This document shows positions 10,020 to 19,514 of a DNA stretch of 64,000 bases, piece after piece. The position numbers were made by a program, and so were the translations under genes. The notes beneath the pieces were generated by a model. It had not been told where the DNA came from and ran no database searches. It saw only the letters and a list, made by a program, of their open reading frames with translations. Source of the DNA: Leptospira licerasiae serovar Varillal str. VAR 010 (GTDB lineage Bacteria; Spirochaetota; Leptospiria; Leptospirales; Leptospiraceae); NCBI RefSeq assembly GCF_000244755.1, contig NZ_AHOO02000011.1, positions 152,001-216,000 on the forward strand. The letters run 5' to 3'. How positions within the stretch are numbered: position 1 is the first letter of the stretch; each line of letters opens with the position of its first letter.

Positions 10020-11858
10020 TTATTTGGAATGGTAGTACAAATCCCTTTTGTACGCAGGGAGAGCAGTCTTATTTTTTTTAGCAATCTCCAAAGCTTTGTC
10101 CTTCTCTTCGTCGATCCACCATAAGGACTTGGCAGCGCCTTCTCCTGAGTATCTGGCAAGAGGGTTTTCCGGAGTTCCGAACCTATTCCAATAAAGGACT
10201 CTTGTGGATTTAATTCCCCAAAGTAGAACATATGGAACTTCTTTCGTTAAGATCTTATCTATTTTCTTTAGGATTTCCGTTCTTTTCTTAATATCGAATT
10301 CCGTTTTTTGTTGAGCAATGAGTTTGTCCACTTCCGGATTTTTGAAACCGTTGTAGTTATTCTGTCCGTTCTCGTTTGCATATTTGGAATCCCAATGGTG
10401 TTCCGGATCCGGGAAAGAACTTCCTGCTCCCCAAGCTGCCCAGGTAACATCAAAATCGTATTTGTCCATTCTTTCGGACCAATTAGCAAGATCGGTGCTC
10501 TCGATAGTTACTTGGATGCCGAGCTCCTTCACTCTTTCCATAAATAATGTAAAATATTTTTCTACACTTCTATCTCTTTCTAAAATATGGATCACGAATT
10601 GTTGTCCGTCTTTTTCCAGGAATCCTTTTGCATTCGGTTTCCATCCCGCTTCCGCAAAAAGTTTTTTAGCAGCCTCCGGATCGTAATCGATCGGAGGATT
10701 GGGTAATTGCCCGCCTTCCCATACCGAATCGTAATAAGAATCGGTAAGTTGGTATTCTCCGAAAGCAAGTTTATCTACCATAAGTTTTCTGTTTACCAAA
10801 TGAGCGATCGCCTTTCTGATGCGAACATCGTCGAAAGGTTTTCTTCTCATATTGAACGCCCAACCTTGAAAGCCTGACTTTTTATCATTATAGATCTTTT
10901 GTTTTATGATATAATTTTTATCAAAAGGCTCACCTGTCGTCTCCTGGACCCAAGTTGCCGCCTTATACACGGGATATAGGTCTATATCACCTTTTTTGAA
11001 TGCTTGGAAAGCGACTGCATCGTCGTTAAACACCTTAAAGATAAGAGTATTGAAATTATCCGTCCCCTTGTAAAAAGGGTAAGCTCTCATCCAATAATCG
11101 TTCCTACGTTTCATTTTTACGTAGATCCCTTTTTTGGCGGACTGTAATTCGTAAGGACCCGAGGTCACCGGGAACTCAAAATTTTCCTTATTAAAATCTT
11201 TCCCCGCATAATAATGTTCCGGAAGGATAAAGAAGTCGTACGCGATAAATTCGAAGTTCTTCCAGTGGATCTCTTTTTGAGTGAATTCCACCTCGTATTC
11301 GTTCACTAATTTTGGAGCTTCAAAACGAGAAAGATCGATCCTATGAAGTGCGGTATTATTCTTCTTATTCATGATGGTTTCATAAGTGAATAAAACGTCT
11401 TTTGCAGTAATAGGCTTGCCGTCGCTCCATCTTGCGTTTTTATCCAAATGGAACGTAAAAGTCTTTTTATCGGAAGAGATCTTCCAATAAGAAGCAAGCT
11501 TAGGGAGAGGCTCCAGAGTAATAGGATGTCTTTCCAAAAGTGGTTCGAACATCTGGCCAAAGATCTCGGCAGTTGTGGAAAAATTTTCCAAATACCAATT
11601 TAAAGATTTAGGATATTGATGGCTATATATCCTAAAGATCCCTCCTCTTTTTGCGTTAGGAGAAACGGAAGGATTCGGCTTTCTCAATACTTCCGGGATA
11701 CTATTAGGATCTCCTTCCCAAGGAAGATCTTCAGTTGCGACTGAAATTTGAACTTCTTCCTTATCTTTACATCCGTTCGAAGAGAAGGAGATTACGGATA
11801 ATAAAAGTATAAAATAGCAAATGTTTAGGAATTTGGAATTTTTTAGAGCAAGGTTCAA
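10020..11858 (-). CDS. Oligopeptide ABC transporter substrate-binding lipoprotein (SBP family 5)
   Basis: 612 residues from a TTG start at 11858. That start has AAGAGGTG at good spacing and gives a clean lipoprotein signal ending in SFSSNGC (C30); a longer frame to 11918 would add a poor N-terminus. The body matches OppA/DppA-type proteins, with LPKLASYWKIS, DGKPITAKDVLFTYE, FQGWAFNMRRKPFDDVRIRKA and the closing EVPYVLLWG region. It probably captures peptides in the periplasm. Permease and ATPase genes are not nearby, so the rest of the transporter must be encoded elsewhere. Confidence 0.85.
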   Translation of the reverse strand: MNLALKNSKFLNICYFILLLSVISFSSNGCKDKEEVQISVATEDLPWEGDPNSIPEVLRKPNPSVSPNAKRGGIFRIYSHQYPKSLNWYLENFSTTAEIFGQMFEPLLERHPITLEPLPKLASYWKISSDKKTFTFHLDKNARWSDGKPITAKDVLFTYETIMNKKNNTALHRIDLSRFEAPKLVNEYEVEFTQKEIHWKNFEFIAYDFFILPEHYYAGKDFNKENFEFPVTSGPYELQSAKKGIYVKMKRRNDYWMRAYPFYKGTDNFNTLIFKVFNDDAVAFQAFKKGDIDLYPVYKAATWVQETTGEPFDKNYIIKQKIYNDKKSGFQGWAFNMRRKPFDDVRIRKAIAHLVNRKLMVDKLAFGEYQLTDSYYDSVWEGGQLPNPPIDYDPEAAKKLFAEAGWKPNAKGFLEKDGQQFVIHILERDRSVEKYFTLFMERVKELGIQVTIESTDLANWSERMDKYDFDVTWAAWGAGSSFPDPEHHWDSKYANENGQNNYNGFKNPEVDKLIAQQKTEFDIKKRTEILKKIDKILTKEVPYVLLWGIKSTRVLYWNRFGTPENPLARYSGEGAAKSLWWIDEEKDKALEIAKKNKTALPAYKRDLYYHSK

Positions 11859-11976
11859 AGCACACCTCTTAGGAATGTTCGTGTTCGAAAGCTTCCGGGA
11901 AAACCCGATTTCAGGCAAACTTAAATGTAAAATTTTCGATGAAAAGATAGAATGATAAAAGCCTTACAGCTGATCT

Positions 11977-14010
11977 TTATTTGACCCTATGAGCAAAAAC
12001 CACATCCGGAATTCGCTTTAAGTTGCCTAAGATCTCCTTTAATTGGTCCAAATGTTCCACTTCTATCATGAAGCGAGCCATCAAAGTATCCTTTTGTACG
12101 GTAGAAGCTCCGGCCTCCAGAATATTTGTCTGGGTACCTGAGATACTTTTTACCATCTCCAAGTAAATACCCTGACGATCCTTCGCTTTCACTTCCACTC
12201 GAACAGGTACCGGCTCCGTCTGGCCATAGTCCCAATCCACAGTGATCTGCCTGAGTTGTTCTTCTTCTCTTTGTTTTAATGCAACACTACAATTCTTTTT
12301 ATGAACGGAAACACCACGTCCTCTAGTTACGAAGCCGATGATCTGGTCTCCGGGAAGAGGAGAACAACAACCCGAAAGACGGACCGGAATATCTCGAAGA
12401 CCTGCTACCAAAATTTTTCCGCCAGCAACTTGGCCTTGGTGTGTGGCTTGTTTGGAAACCTTTTCGTTTGGTTTACGTTTGAGTTCTTCTAATACTTCCG
12501 CATTCAGAGTGAGTTCCGCCGCACTCTCTGCTCCTTGTTCCAGATCCTTGCTCGTTTCTTCTCTGAGTTTTCTAAAATAAGCGCGTAACTTTTGTCTGGC
12601 AGAAGGAGTTTTAACGATACGAAGCCAGATAGGAGAAGGTTTGGATCTTTTATCCACTACAACTTCTACCTGGTCACCGCTACGCAGTTCAGTACGAAGT
12701 GGGATCATTCTACCGTTGATCTTAGCACCTTTGCAATGCAACCCTACGTCAGTATGTATCCTAAATGCGAAATCAAGAACGGTTGCACCTTTAGGAAGTT
12801 GTATAATTTCTCCCTTTGGAGTGAAAACGAATACTTCATCCTCATGAAGATCGTATTTTAATTCTTCTAAAAATTCCTTAGGATCTAAAGAAGAATCCTG
12901 CCATGTTTGTAGGACTTCCAACCACTTAACCGTTAGATGTCTTTCATTAGCGTGAGTTTTGCCTTCTTTATAAACCCAGTGAGCGGCGATCCCGAACTCG
13001 GCAATCGCATTCATCTCAGCGGTTCGGATCTGCACTTCTAAAGGTTTTCCGTCGGGACCGATCACAGTCGTATGAAGTGATTGGTACATATTCGTTTTAG
13101 GGGTTGCGATATAATCCTTAAATCTTCCCGGAACGGGAGACCAAAGTGTATGCACAATCCCTAATACTCCGTAACAATCCTTGATCTCGTCGGTAACGAT
13201 ACGGATGGCTCTTAGATCGAAAATTTCGTCGAAGGTCTTTTCCTTCGTTTTCATCTTACGATAGATAGAAAAGAAATGTTTTGCTCTCCCTTCCACATTT
13301 GCGTTGATTTGGATCTCTGCAAGTCTCTGCTTTAGGATCAGCTGTAATTTTTCGATATAATCTTCTCTTTCCGATTTCTTAGCACTGATCCTCTTCTTAA
13401 TGTCCTGGTATTCTTCGGGAAAGATGACTTGGAATGCGAGATCTTCCAGTTCGGATTTGACGGAATAGATACCTAATCTTCCCGCGATCGGTGCGTATAA
13501 TGAAAGTGTTTCATTTGCGATCCTTCTTTGCTTTTCGGGAGGTTGGAAAGAAAGAGTCCTCATATTATGGGTCTTATCCGCAAGTTTGATCAGGATGACC
13601 CTAATATCTTGGATAGTAGCAATAATGATCTTTCGAATATTCTCAGCCGCCTCAGTCTCTTTGGACTGGCTTTTGATCTGAGAAATTTTAGTCACACCTT
13701 CCACAAGTTGGGTAATCTCGGTACCGAAATCACGGACCATATCTTCTTTTGTGTATTTTGTGTCCTCGATCACATCATGAAGGATTCCTGCAGAGATTAC
13801 CTTCTCATCCAGACCCAACTCGTATAAAATAAAACCGACTTGAAGAGGGTGAACTATATAAGGTTCGCCGGAAAGACGGAATTGTCCTTGGTGGGAATCT
13901 TCCGAAACCTTATAAGCCTTTTCGATAAGCTCTAAGGCCTCCGGTCCCATGGTTTCGCGGACCCCTTCGAGCAACATTTCTTTGGTGGCAGGAGCCTTAA
14001 CAAATCCCAT
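11977..14010 (-). CDS. rel: Bifunctional (p)ppGpp synthetase/hydrolase (RelA/SpoT homologue)
   Basis: 677 residues with the full domain order: HD hydrolase (H54, H78-D79 in GILHDVIEDT), synthetase (about 240-345, ending in SLHTTVIGP and EVQIRT), TGS (about 400-460) and C-terminal ACT (about 600-677). The RFKD motif at 296-299 is the form seen in two-way enzymes, while hydrolase-dead RelA has an acidic version. It makes and degrades the stringent-response alarmone. The start lies 4 bp after the nadC stop, so the two are cotranscribed. Confidence 0.93.
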   Translation of the reverse strand: MGFVKAPATKEMLLEGVRETMGPEALELIEKAYKVSEDSHQGQFRLSGEPYIVHPLQVGFILYELGLDEKVISAGILHDVIEDTKYTKEDMVRDFGTEITQLVEGVTKISQIKSQSKETEAAENIRKIIIATIQDIRVILIKLADKTHNMRTLSFQPPEKQRRIANETLSLYAPIAGRLGIYSVKSELEDLAFQVIFPEEYQDIKKRISAKKSEREDYIEKLQLILKQRLAEIQINANVEGRAKHFFSIYRKMKTKEKTFDEIFDLRAIRIVTDEIKDCYGVLGIVHTLWSPVPGRFKDYIATPKTNMYQSLHTTVIGPDGKPLEVQIRTAEMNAIAEFGIAAHWVYKEGKTHANERHLTVKWLEVLQTWQDSSLDPKEFLEELKYDLHEDEVFVFTPKGEIIQLPKGATVLDFAFRIHTDVGLHCKGAKINGRMIPLRTELRSGDQVEVVVDKRSKPSPIWLRIVKTPSARQKLRAYFRKLREETSKDLEQGAESAAELTLNAEVLEELKRKPNEKVSKQATHQGQVAGGKILVAGLRDIPVRLSGCCSPLPGDQIIGFVTRGRGVSVHKKNCSVALKQREEEQLRQITVDWDYGQTEPVPVRVEVKAKDRQGIYLEMVKSISGTQTNILEAGASTVQKDTLMARFMIEVEHLDQLKEILGNLKRIPDVVFAHRVK

Positions 14011-14014
14011 ACTT

Positions 14015-14887
14015 TTAGGTCCTTATATCCAAACCAAGATCCAAAAATCTGGTAGTATGAGTTAGGTATCCCATACTCACTCCTACGCCGGGGAATTCGG
14101 ACAATGCTTCCAGTTTTTCCGGGGTAATCCCGCCGGAACATTCTATTAGGATTTTAGTATTTTTCTCTTTTACCCTTTGGAACGCTTTACGTGTATCAGG
14201 TATATTAAAATTATCTAACATTAAAACGTCCGGTTCCGCTTCGAGAGCATCTTCCAGTTGGTCCAGGGAATCTATTTCCAATTCCACCATTCTTCCAGGA
14301 AAATTGGATCTGATCTTTCCTACCGGGATTTTCGCAGACCCGAATAAAGCCAGATGATTGTCCTTGATCATCGCCATTTCCGAAAGATCCAATCTATGAT
14401 TGGAGCCTCCTCCGCAATAAACCGCATACTTGGCAAGTTTTCTATAACCTGGCAGGGTCTTCCTGGTATCCAAGATCATTATACCCTTAGACCCGTATTG
14501 ATCCACGACCTTTCTAGTCGAAGTAGAAATACCTGAAAGATATTGTAAGAAGTTTAGAAGAATTCTTTCTACACGCAACATGGAGAGAAGACTGCCTTGT
14601 ATCTCGGCGATCTTGTCTCCTTTGACGAATTTTTCTCCATCTTTAAAGAAGAAGTTAAACTGCAAATCTCCGTCCGAAAGTTTGGAGAGCACTTGAGAGA
14701 CACCGCTTCCGCAAAGAATGCCCTCTTCCCTAGCGTTTAAGTATGCAATCGCCCTTTGGTCAGGAGAGAATAAGGAAACAGACGTAATATCTTGGTCAGG
14801 ACAATCCTCGTCCCACGCCATTTTAGCCAGAGGAAAATAATCCGCTGCGCTCGTCTCTGATATAGGCTTAGTATAAGCCCTCTTCAC
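14015..14887 (-). CDS. nadC: Nicotinate-nucleotide pyrophosphorylase (carboxylating)
   Basis: 290 residues, normal for the family, with a GTG start. It converts quinolinate and PRPP to nicotinate mononucleotide in de novo NAD synthesis. Typical motifs are DTRKTLPGYR (about 140-150), the GGGSNHRLDLSEMAMIKDNH block (about 158-177) and LIECSGGI near 250. First gene of a nadC-rel unit. A terminator of the upstream gene lies just before it. Confidence 0.93.
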   Translation of the reverse strand: MKRAYTKPISETSAADYFPLAKMAWDEDCPDQDITSVSLFSPDQRAIAYLNAREEGILCGSGVSQVLSKLSDGDLQFNFFFKDGEKFVKGDKIAEIQGSLLSMLRVERILLNFLQYLSGISTSTRKVVDQYGSKGIMILDTRKTLPGYRKLAKYAVYCGGGSNHRLDLSEMAMIKDNHLALFGSAKIPVGKIRSNFPGRMVELEIDSLDQLEDALEAEPDVLMLDNFNIPDTRKAFQRVKEKNTKILIECSGGITPEKLEALSEFPGVGVSMGYLTHTTRFLDLGLDIRT

Positions 14888-14963
14888 TTGGAATTCACCG
14901 CTAAGTAAAACTGTTTCGAATAATAAATGAGGATCAAGCGGAATTCGAAATTTTCAAACTCTA

Positions 14964-14994
14964 CAAAAAAGAAAGGCCCGGAAAAATCCGAGCC
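14964..14994 (-). terminator. Rho-independent terminator after the LysM lipoprotein gene
   Basis: On the minus strand AGGCTCGGA and TCCGGGCCT pair around a T-rich loop and are followed by TTCTTTTTT. It lies about 40 bp after the stop codon of the LysM lipoprotein gene. Confidence 0.8.
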
Positions 14995-15031
14995 TGCTAT
15001 TTACGTGAGTTGCTAAAATATTAGACTTAAA

Positions 15032-16666
15032 TCAACGAGCTTCTTCGTCGCTTTCCTGTTCACCAGAATCGGAAGGTTGCTCATTTTCTGTAGAAGGTGC
15101 TGGAGCCGCAGGCGGCTCCCCCTCCGATTCATTTGTGGATGGAGGAGGAGTTGTCGGATCTTCTTCTTCCGGTTCTTGCTCAGAAGTAGAGGCTGGAGGA
15201 GCTGTAGTCTCTTCCTTTTTCTCCGGAGTAGAAGCCTCTACTTTGTCGCTTCCAGTCTGCTTTTTAGGAGCTTTTTTAGGATCAAACTTAGTGGATCCTT
15301 TTGCTGGAGGAATTAGTAAGACTTGTTTAGGATAGATCAAGTTTGGATTTTTGATCTTACCACGGTTCGCATCATAGATACGTTTCCAAAGCTTAGAAGT
15401 TCCGTAATGTTGTTTGTAAGCGGAAATTCTCCAGAGACAATCTGCAGGAATTTTCTTACGAACTACATATTTTTTCCAGCCTTCCGGAAGTTCTCCGGAG
15501 GAAGCAGTAGAAGAATCTTCTCCTTTTTTGGTGGAAGAAGTGGAATCTCCTGCATCACCTTTACGGCCTGCAACGGAAGATCCAGTGCGTAATCTTTCTG
15601 CGATATCGTCGGACTGATCTACAACAATGCGGGAAAGTCTGATCGCTTCTTCGGATCTACCAATAGAATCTTCGTATTTTTCGGAGGAGTATAACTCTTC
15701 CGCGGAAACCAAAGACTCATCTGCCGCTTTTAAGTTCTCGTCAGCTCTTTGGTAAGAAGTTTGAAGATCTTTGCTGGATTTCAGTTTGGATTGGTCTATC
15801 GTAGATAACTTATCTTTAGCTTTTCCGATAGAATCTTTTGCTTCTGCCTTCTTCTTGAGTGCGTAAGCTTGGATATTTTTTGCTACAAGTTCGGCCGATT
15901 TTTGGCGGATCGCATCAACTTCGGAATAGCCTTCTTTGATCTTTCCTTCGTCAATTTTTGCCTTAGCAGCATTCAAACGTTCTCTGGTCTGAGCTACTTC
16001 AGGATCTTGGCCGCCGGCATATCTGTCCGCATCATCCAGATTTTTTTCGATATCTGCGAGAGAATCGATCAACTGTTGTTTTTGGGAAAGAGCCAAAGAT
16101 TTGGCATCGCTTGCCGCCTTTTTGGACTCCAGATATTTTTTATTACTTTGTTCGTACTGATCGAAAGCTGCAAGACGGGTCTTAAGTTTTGCCTCGTCTC
16201 CGGATTCCTTAGGATAGGATTCCAAAGTGCGATCTGCATTGTCTCTTAAAGTGTCCCCTTCTTTCTTAAGTTCTACTGCATTATTATAGGGTTCTGCAGC
16301 AAGTTGGGAAGCATAAGCCTCATCCGCTTCGTTAATAGCGGTATTAGCTCCAGCCTTGGACTCTTCGGTCAATTGAGGATAAGATTTTTCTAATGCATCG
16401 TACGCTTTACTTTTTGCGTATTCAGCGCTTTTTTTAGTCTCGCCCAAGTCTTCGTTAGAAGCTTTTTCATGAGCGATCAAAAGACTTTTGCGAGCTTCCT
16501 CAAATTCTCCGGAAGAGTATCTTTCTGCGCCTGCATCTTTAGCGCGAGTGATAGCGGTTTTTGCTTCCGCCAATTCTTTTACGGGTAATTCCGAACCACA
16601 AGCAACCAGGAATCCTAAAACTCCCAGTACCAATGATGGGAACGATATAGCTCGAAAAGTTTTCAT
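15032..16666 (-). CDS. LysM-domain lipoprotein with long helical repeat region
   Basis: 544 residues from the ATG at 16666, which gives a lipoprotein signal ending in LGFLVAC. Longer starts would run into the upstream STAS gene. Residues about 25-390 are alanine-, lysine- and glutamate-rich helices with recurring AKxxA and SxEEA patterns. A LysM domain follows (about 408-460, YVVRKKIPADCLWRIS to QVLLIPP), which binds peptidoglycan. The last 80 residues are Pro/Glu/Ser/Thr-rich and probably disordered. It probably links a membrane to the cell wall, as inferred from the domains. Exact function unknown. Confidence 0.8.
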   Translation of the reverse strand: MKTFRAISFPSLVLGVLGFLVACGSELPVKELAEAKTAITRAKDAGAERYSSGEFEEARKSLLIAHEKASNEDLGETKKSAEYAKSKAYDALEKSYPQLTEESKAGANTAINEADEAYASQLAAEPYNNAVELKKEGDTLRDNADRTLESYPKESGDEAKLKTRLAAFDQYEQSNKKYLESKKAASDAKSLALSQKQQLIDSLADIEKNLDDADRYAGGQDPEVAQTRERLNAAKAKIDEGKIKEGYSEVDAIRQKSAELVAKNIQAYALKKKAEAKDSIGKAKDKLSTIDQSKLKSSKDLQTSYQRADENLKAADESLVSAEELYSSEKYEDSIGRSEEAIRLSRIVVDQSDDIAERLRTGSSVAGRKGDAGDSTSSTKKGEDSSTASSGELPEGWKKYVVRKKIPADCLWRISAYKQHYGTSKLWKRIYDANRGKIKNPNLIYPKQVLLIPPAKGSTKFDPKKAPKKQTGSDKVEASTPEKKEETTAPPASTSEQEPEEEDPTTPPPSTNESEGEPPAAPAPSTENEQPSDSGEQESDEEAR

Positions 16667-16709
16667 TTGTTTTGCACCAGCCAGAGGATCGTTAAAAAGC
16701 GCCTTATAC

Positions 16710-17045
16710 TTATTTGAAGGCGGCAACTGCATCAGCTTCGTTATCAAAGATCTCGAAGAATGAAGTTAATTTAGTTAATTCAAATACCTTTCTTACGGAA
16801 CCCGCAACGTTGATAATTTTAAGTCCGCCCTGGTATTTTTTTAAGTTAGAGAGGCTGGAAATCAAAGCACCGATTCCGGATGAGTCGATATAAGAGACCT
16901 TTTCCAGATTGATAATCGTATAGTATTTCTGCTCTTCAATGAGCTTTGCGATCACATCCTTAATCTCAGGGGCATTGTATAAATCGATCTCCCCATTGAT
17001 GTCCAGAATTACGATGTTACCGCTTTCCCTTCTGGTGATTTCCAT
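16710..17045 (-). CDS. STAS-domain anti-sigma factor antagonist
   Basis: 111 residues, a single SpoIIAA-type STAS domain. The phosphorylatable serine motif YIDSSGIGAL is at 52-61 (S55/S56). In partner switching such proteins bind an anti-sigma kinase when unphosphorylated and are reset by PP2C phosphatases. No cognate kinase or sigma factor is adjacent. The receiver-PP2C protein at 35.3-36.4 kb is a possible partner within this window, but distance makes that only a suggestion. The gene has AGGAG ahead of its ATG. Confidence 0.88.
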   Translation of the reverse strand: MEITRRESGNIVILDINGEIDLYNAPEIKDVIAKLIEEQKYYTIINLEKVSYIDSSGIGALISSLSNLKKYQGGLKIINVAGSVRKVFELTKLTSFFEIFDNEADAVAAFK

Positions 17046-17115
17046 AAAAAATCAGCAACTCCTTTCTTTATCTGTTTGAACCATCCTACAATAGGGGGGG
17101 TCATTCTCTATATAG

Positions 17116-18240
17116 TCAACGAGAAATTTCCGGTCTTTCGTACAAATTTTTCCATTTAACGAAAAACTCGCTGAAATTTCCAACTTCGATGGAATGTCGA
17201 AGTTCTTTCATGAACTTTTTCATAAAATACAGATTGTGGTACGTGCTCAAGGAAAATGCACTTAGCTCTTTCACGTGATGTAAGTGTCTAATATACCCAA
17301 TACTGTATCTTTTACACACTTTGCATTCGCATTCCGGGTCCATCGGCTCGTCTGAGAGCTTCCATTTTTCATTTCTGAGATTCACTTTTCCGCGAGAAGT
17401 AAATACTTGGCCGTTTCTAGCATTGCGAGTCGGAAGAACGCAGTCAAACATGTCGACTCCATTGCGAACTCCTTCCAAAATATCCGGAACAGTTCCAACT
17501 CCCATCAGATATAATGGTCTAGTTCTGTCGGTGAAAGAGGAAATTCCTTCCATAGTTCGGATAAAATCAGGTCTGGGTTCTCCCACTGAAAGACCTCCGA
17601 TCGCAATTCCGGAGAATGGAAGTGATCGGATCTTCTCCAAACTCTCCAATCTAAGATCTAAATTAGTTCCACCTTGGAAAATCCCGAAGAGAAATTGATT
17701 ACGTTTGTCTTTCTCCCAATAATTTACAGCTTCTTCTGCCCAACGATGCGTTCTGTCCAAAGCATCTTTGATCCGAGAAACAGTTCCGTCTCCTGGAGGA
17801 CAATCATCCAGGACCATCATGATGTCCGAGCCGATCGCTCTTTGGATATCGATCACTTTTTGGGGAGTGAAAAAATGAGGGCTTCCGTCGATATGAGAAC
17901 GGAACTCCACTCCTTCTTGTTTGAATTTTACGAGAGAATTCAGACTGAAAACTTGAAAACCGCCACTGTCAGTAAGCAGAGCCTTTTTGTAAGAAACGAA
18001 GTTTTTGAGTCCGCCGAATTTTTCCAGGACCTCTGTGCCTGGCCGAAGATAAAGATGATAGGTATTTCCTAAGATCAGTTCGTATCCTAATTCATCTATA
18101 TCGTCTGAGTCCAGGGACTTGACGGCACCTCTTGTGCCTACAGGCATGAATACAGGTGTTGGAATTTCTATTCCGTTAAGAGATAAGGTTCCGGTTCGAG
18201 CGAAAGAATGTGGATCTGAAACCCTGGATCTATAGATCAT
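17116..18240 (-). CDS. tgt: Queuine tRNA-ribosyltransferase
   Basis: 374 residues from the ATG at 18240, which overlaps the fur stop as ATGA; a frame to 18270 would intrude further into fur. The enzyme exchanges guanine-34 for a queuine precursor in four tRNAs. Visible features are [12 protein letters not shown] (active-site region), the [12 protein letters not shown] nucleophile block near residue 270, and the zinc site CECKVC followed by a distal histidine in STYHNLYF. Translationally coupled to fur. Confidence 0.95.
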   Translation of the reverse strand: MIYRSRVSDPHSFARTGTLSLNGIEIPTPVFMPVGTRGAVKSLDSDDIDELGYELILGNTYHLYLRPGTEVLEKFGGLKNFVSYKKALLTDSGGFQVFSLNSLVKFKQEGVEFRSHIDGSPHFFTPQKVIDIQRAIGSDIMMVLDDCPPGDGTVSRIKDALDRTHRWAEEAVNYWEKDKRNQFLFGIFQGGTNLDLRLESLEKIRSLPFSGIAIGGLSVGEPRPDFIRTMEGISSFTDRTRPLYLMGVGTVPDILEGVRNGVDMFDCVLPTRNARNGQVFTSRGKVNLRNEKWKLSDEPMDPECECKVCKRYSIGYIRHLHHVKELSAFSLSTYHNLYFMKKFMKELRHSIEVGNFSEFFVKWKNLYERPEISR

Positions 18241-18725
18241 TTTTTGTTCGGACAATTCGGATCCAAACAAGTGCCGTAAATATTCAAGCTATGACCTGTG
18301 ATCTTGAAACCGTTACTTGCAGCAGCCTGCTCTTGCAACTGTTCGATCCTTTCGTCCATGAATTCTACGATCCTACCGCAATCTCCGCAGATGATATGAT
18401 CGTGATGAGTATGACCTATAATGTGTTCGTAATACTTATAATCTTGGCCGAAATTATGCTCCTGCAATAATTTCGCTTCCACCATGATGGAGAGGATCCT
18501 GTAAATGGTGGCCTTGGAAATTTTATCCCTTTGGTCCTTGAATTCTTCCAAGAGGCTTTCCGCGGTGAAGTGATTGTGCAGGGAGAAAATACGTTCTGCG
18601 ACTAACATCCTTTGGTTGGTGATCTTTAGTCCCTTTTTCTGTAAGTAATCAGAAAAAGTTTTCATCTCCATCCGGATGGAATCGTCTACGGTTTTCAGAA
18701 TTTCAGTTTCTCGGTCTTTGTTCAT
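18237..18725 (-). CDS. fur: Ferric uptake regulator (Fur family)
   Basis: 162 residues with a winged-helix N-terminus (about 25-95; [26 protein letters not shown]) and a metal-binding C-terminus. [13 protein letters not shown] carries C113 and C116, and CLDPNC carries C153 and C158, the structural zinc pairs. The HHDHIIC block is closest to true Fur rather than PerR or Zur, but paralogues cannot be separated with certainty from sequence alone. It has AGGAGG upstream of the ATG and is coupled to tgt. A candidate self-operator lies about 90-106 nt upstream. Confidence 0.85.
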   Translation of the reverse strand: MNKDRETEILKTVDDSIRMEMKTFSDYLQKKGLKITNQRMLVAERIFSLHNHFTAESLLEEFKDQRDKISKATIYRILSIMVEAKLLQEHNFGQDYKYYEHIIGHTHHDHIICGDCGRIVEFMDERIEQLQEQAAASNGFKITGHSLNIYGTCLDPNCPNKK

Positions 18726-18816
18726 TTTTTAGGAGGAATGAGCTCTCTTACAGAATTTTCCTTTCGAAGCAAGGAATCTGGGTGTTCACATTCTTTTTCC
18801 ACAATTTAAGATCCAG

Positions 18817-18831
18817 TGATGAGAATTATCA
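18817..18831 (-). promoter_or_regulatory. Candidate Fur-type operator upstream of fur
   Basis: On the minus strand this reads TGATAATTCTCATCA, with TGAT/ATCA ends and a GATAAT hexamer as in Fur boxes. It may overlap a -10 element (TGATAAT). The symmetry is imperfect and the site is unproven. Confidence 0.3.
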
Positions 18832-18862
18832 AGTGGAATTTCATTTTTAGGAAATGAAATAC

Positions 18863-19423
18863 TTACTCTTCCTCGCCTTCGATCTTGCCTGCGATAGAAT
18901 AGTACCAGGCTCTTTCCATTTCTTCCGCGATACGGACTGCAAGGATTTTGAGTAATCTGGTCTGGGCCTGACCCTCTGTTTCTATAAAACCAACTTGGTC
19001 GGAGTAAATGATCCGAGCGGGGATCTCTGTTCTTTCTAGAGGAATTTTTTCTCCACCTGCTTTCTGGAGCTCCACTTTGCAGACTACGAACATCTCTTTA
19101 CTCAACTGTTGACCGCCCTGATCTAAAAGAGCTCCCACTTGTTGGTAATGACTGATCTCTCCGTAAATACGATATGCGGCTTGGGACTTCTCCCTGGTCT
19201 GGATAAATCTTCCCCGATAATTGATCTCTTGTTTTACTAGATCGGAGAGAGTGGTATGCATCGCAATCCCGTAGGAATTGTTCCGAAAATTCTGCACATA
19301 CACGGTGCGTTTGGAATCAGGAATGGGAATGCCGTCGATTTTAGGAGGATTGCCGGGCTCCCGAGTCATATAGGAGCAAGAACTCAGGCAAAATACCAGA
19401 AAAATCGGAACTATGAGCCTCAT
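18863..19423 (-). CDS. lptE: LPS assembly lipoprotein, LptE-like
   Basis: 186 residues. A short signal peptide ends in the lipobox LSSC (C16). The rest follows the LptE/RlpB pattern: VYVQNFRNNSYGIAMHTTLSDLVKQEI at about 40-68, then TYRIYGEI-like and EELQKAG-like beta strands, and a C-terminal helix LLKILAVRIAEEMERAW. LptE plugs the LptD barrel that inserts LPS in the outer membrane, fitting an LPS-bearing spirochaete. It is divergent from the M23 peptidase gene, with a short shared upstream region. Confidence 0.75.
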   Translation of the reverse strand: MRLIVPIFLVFCLSSCSYMTREPGNPPKIDGIPIPDSKRTVYVQNFRNNSYGIAMHTTLSDLVKQEINYRGRFIQTREKSQAAYRIYGEISHYQQVGALLDQGGQQLSKEMFVVCKVELQKAGGEKIPLERTEIPARIIYSDQVGFIETEGQAQTRLLKILAVRIAEEMERAWYYSIAGKIEGEEE

Positions 19424-19514
19424 AACATCAGGCTTTTCTCCAAGTACAAGGCGGCAAGAAAATTTCTCTGATTTCAGGCTTTACAATTTAGAGGAACCGG
19501 ATCTGAATTCGCTA

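Noticed and set aside
15077..15335. Arg/Ser-rich plus-strand frames opposite the LysM lipoprotein gene
   Set aside because: Created by the low-complexity Pro/Glu/Ser coding of the other strand.
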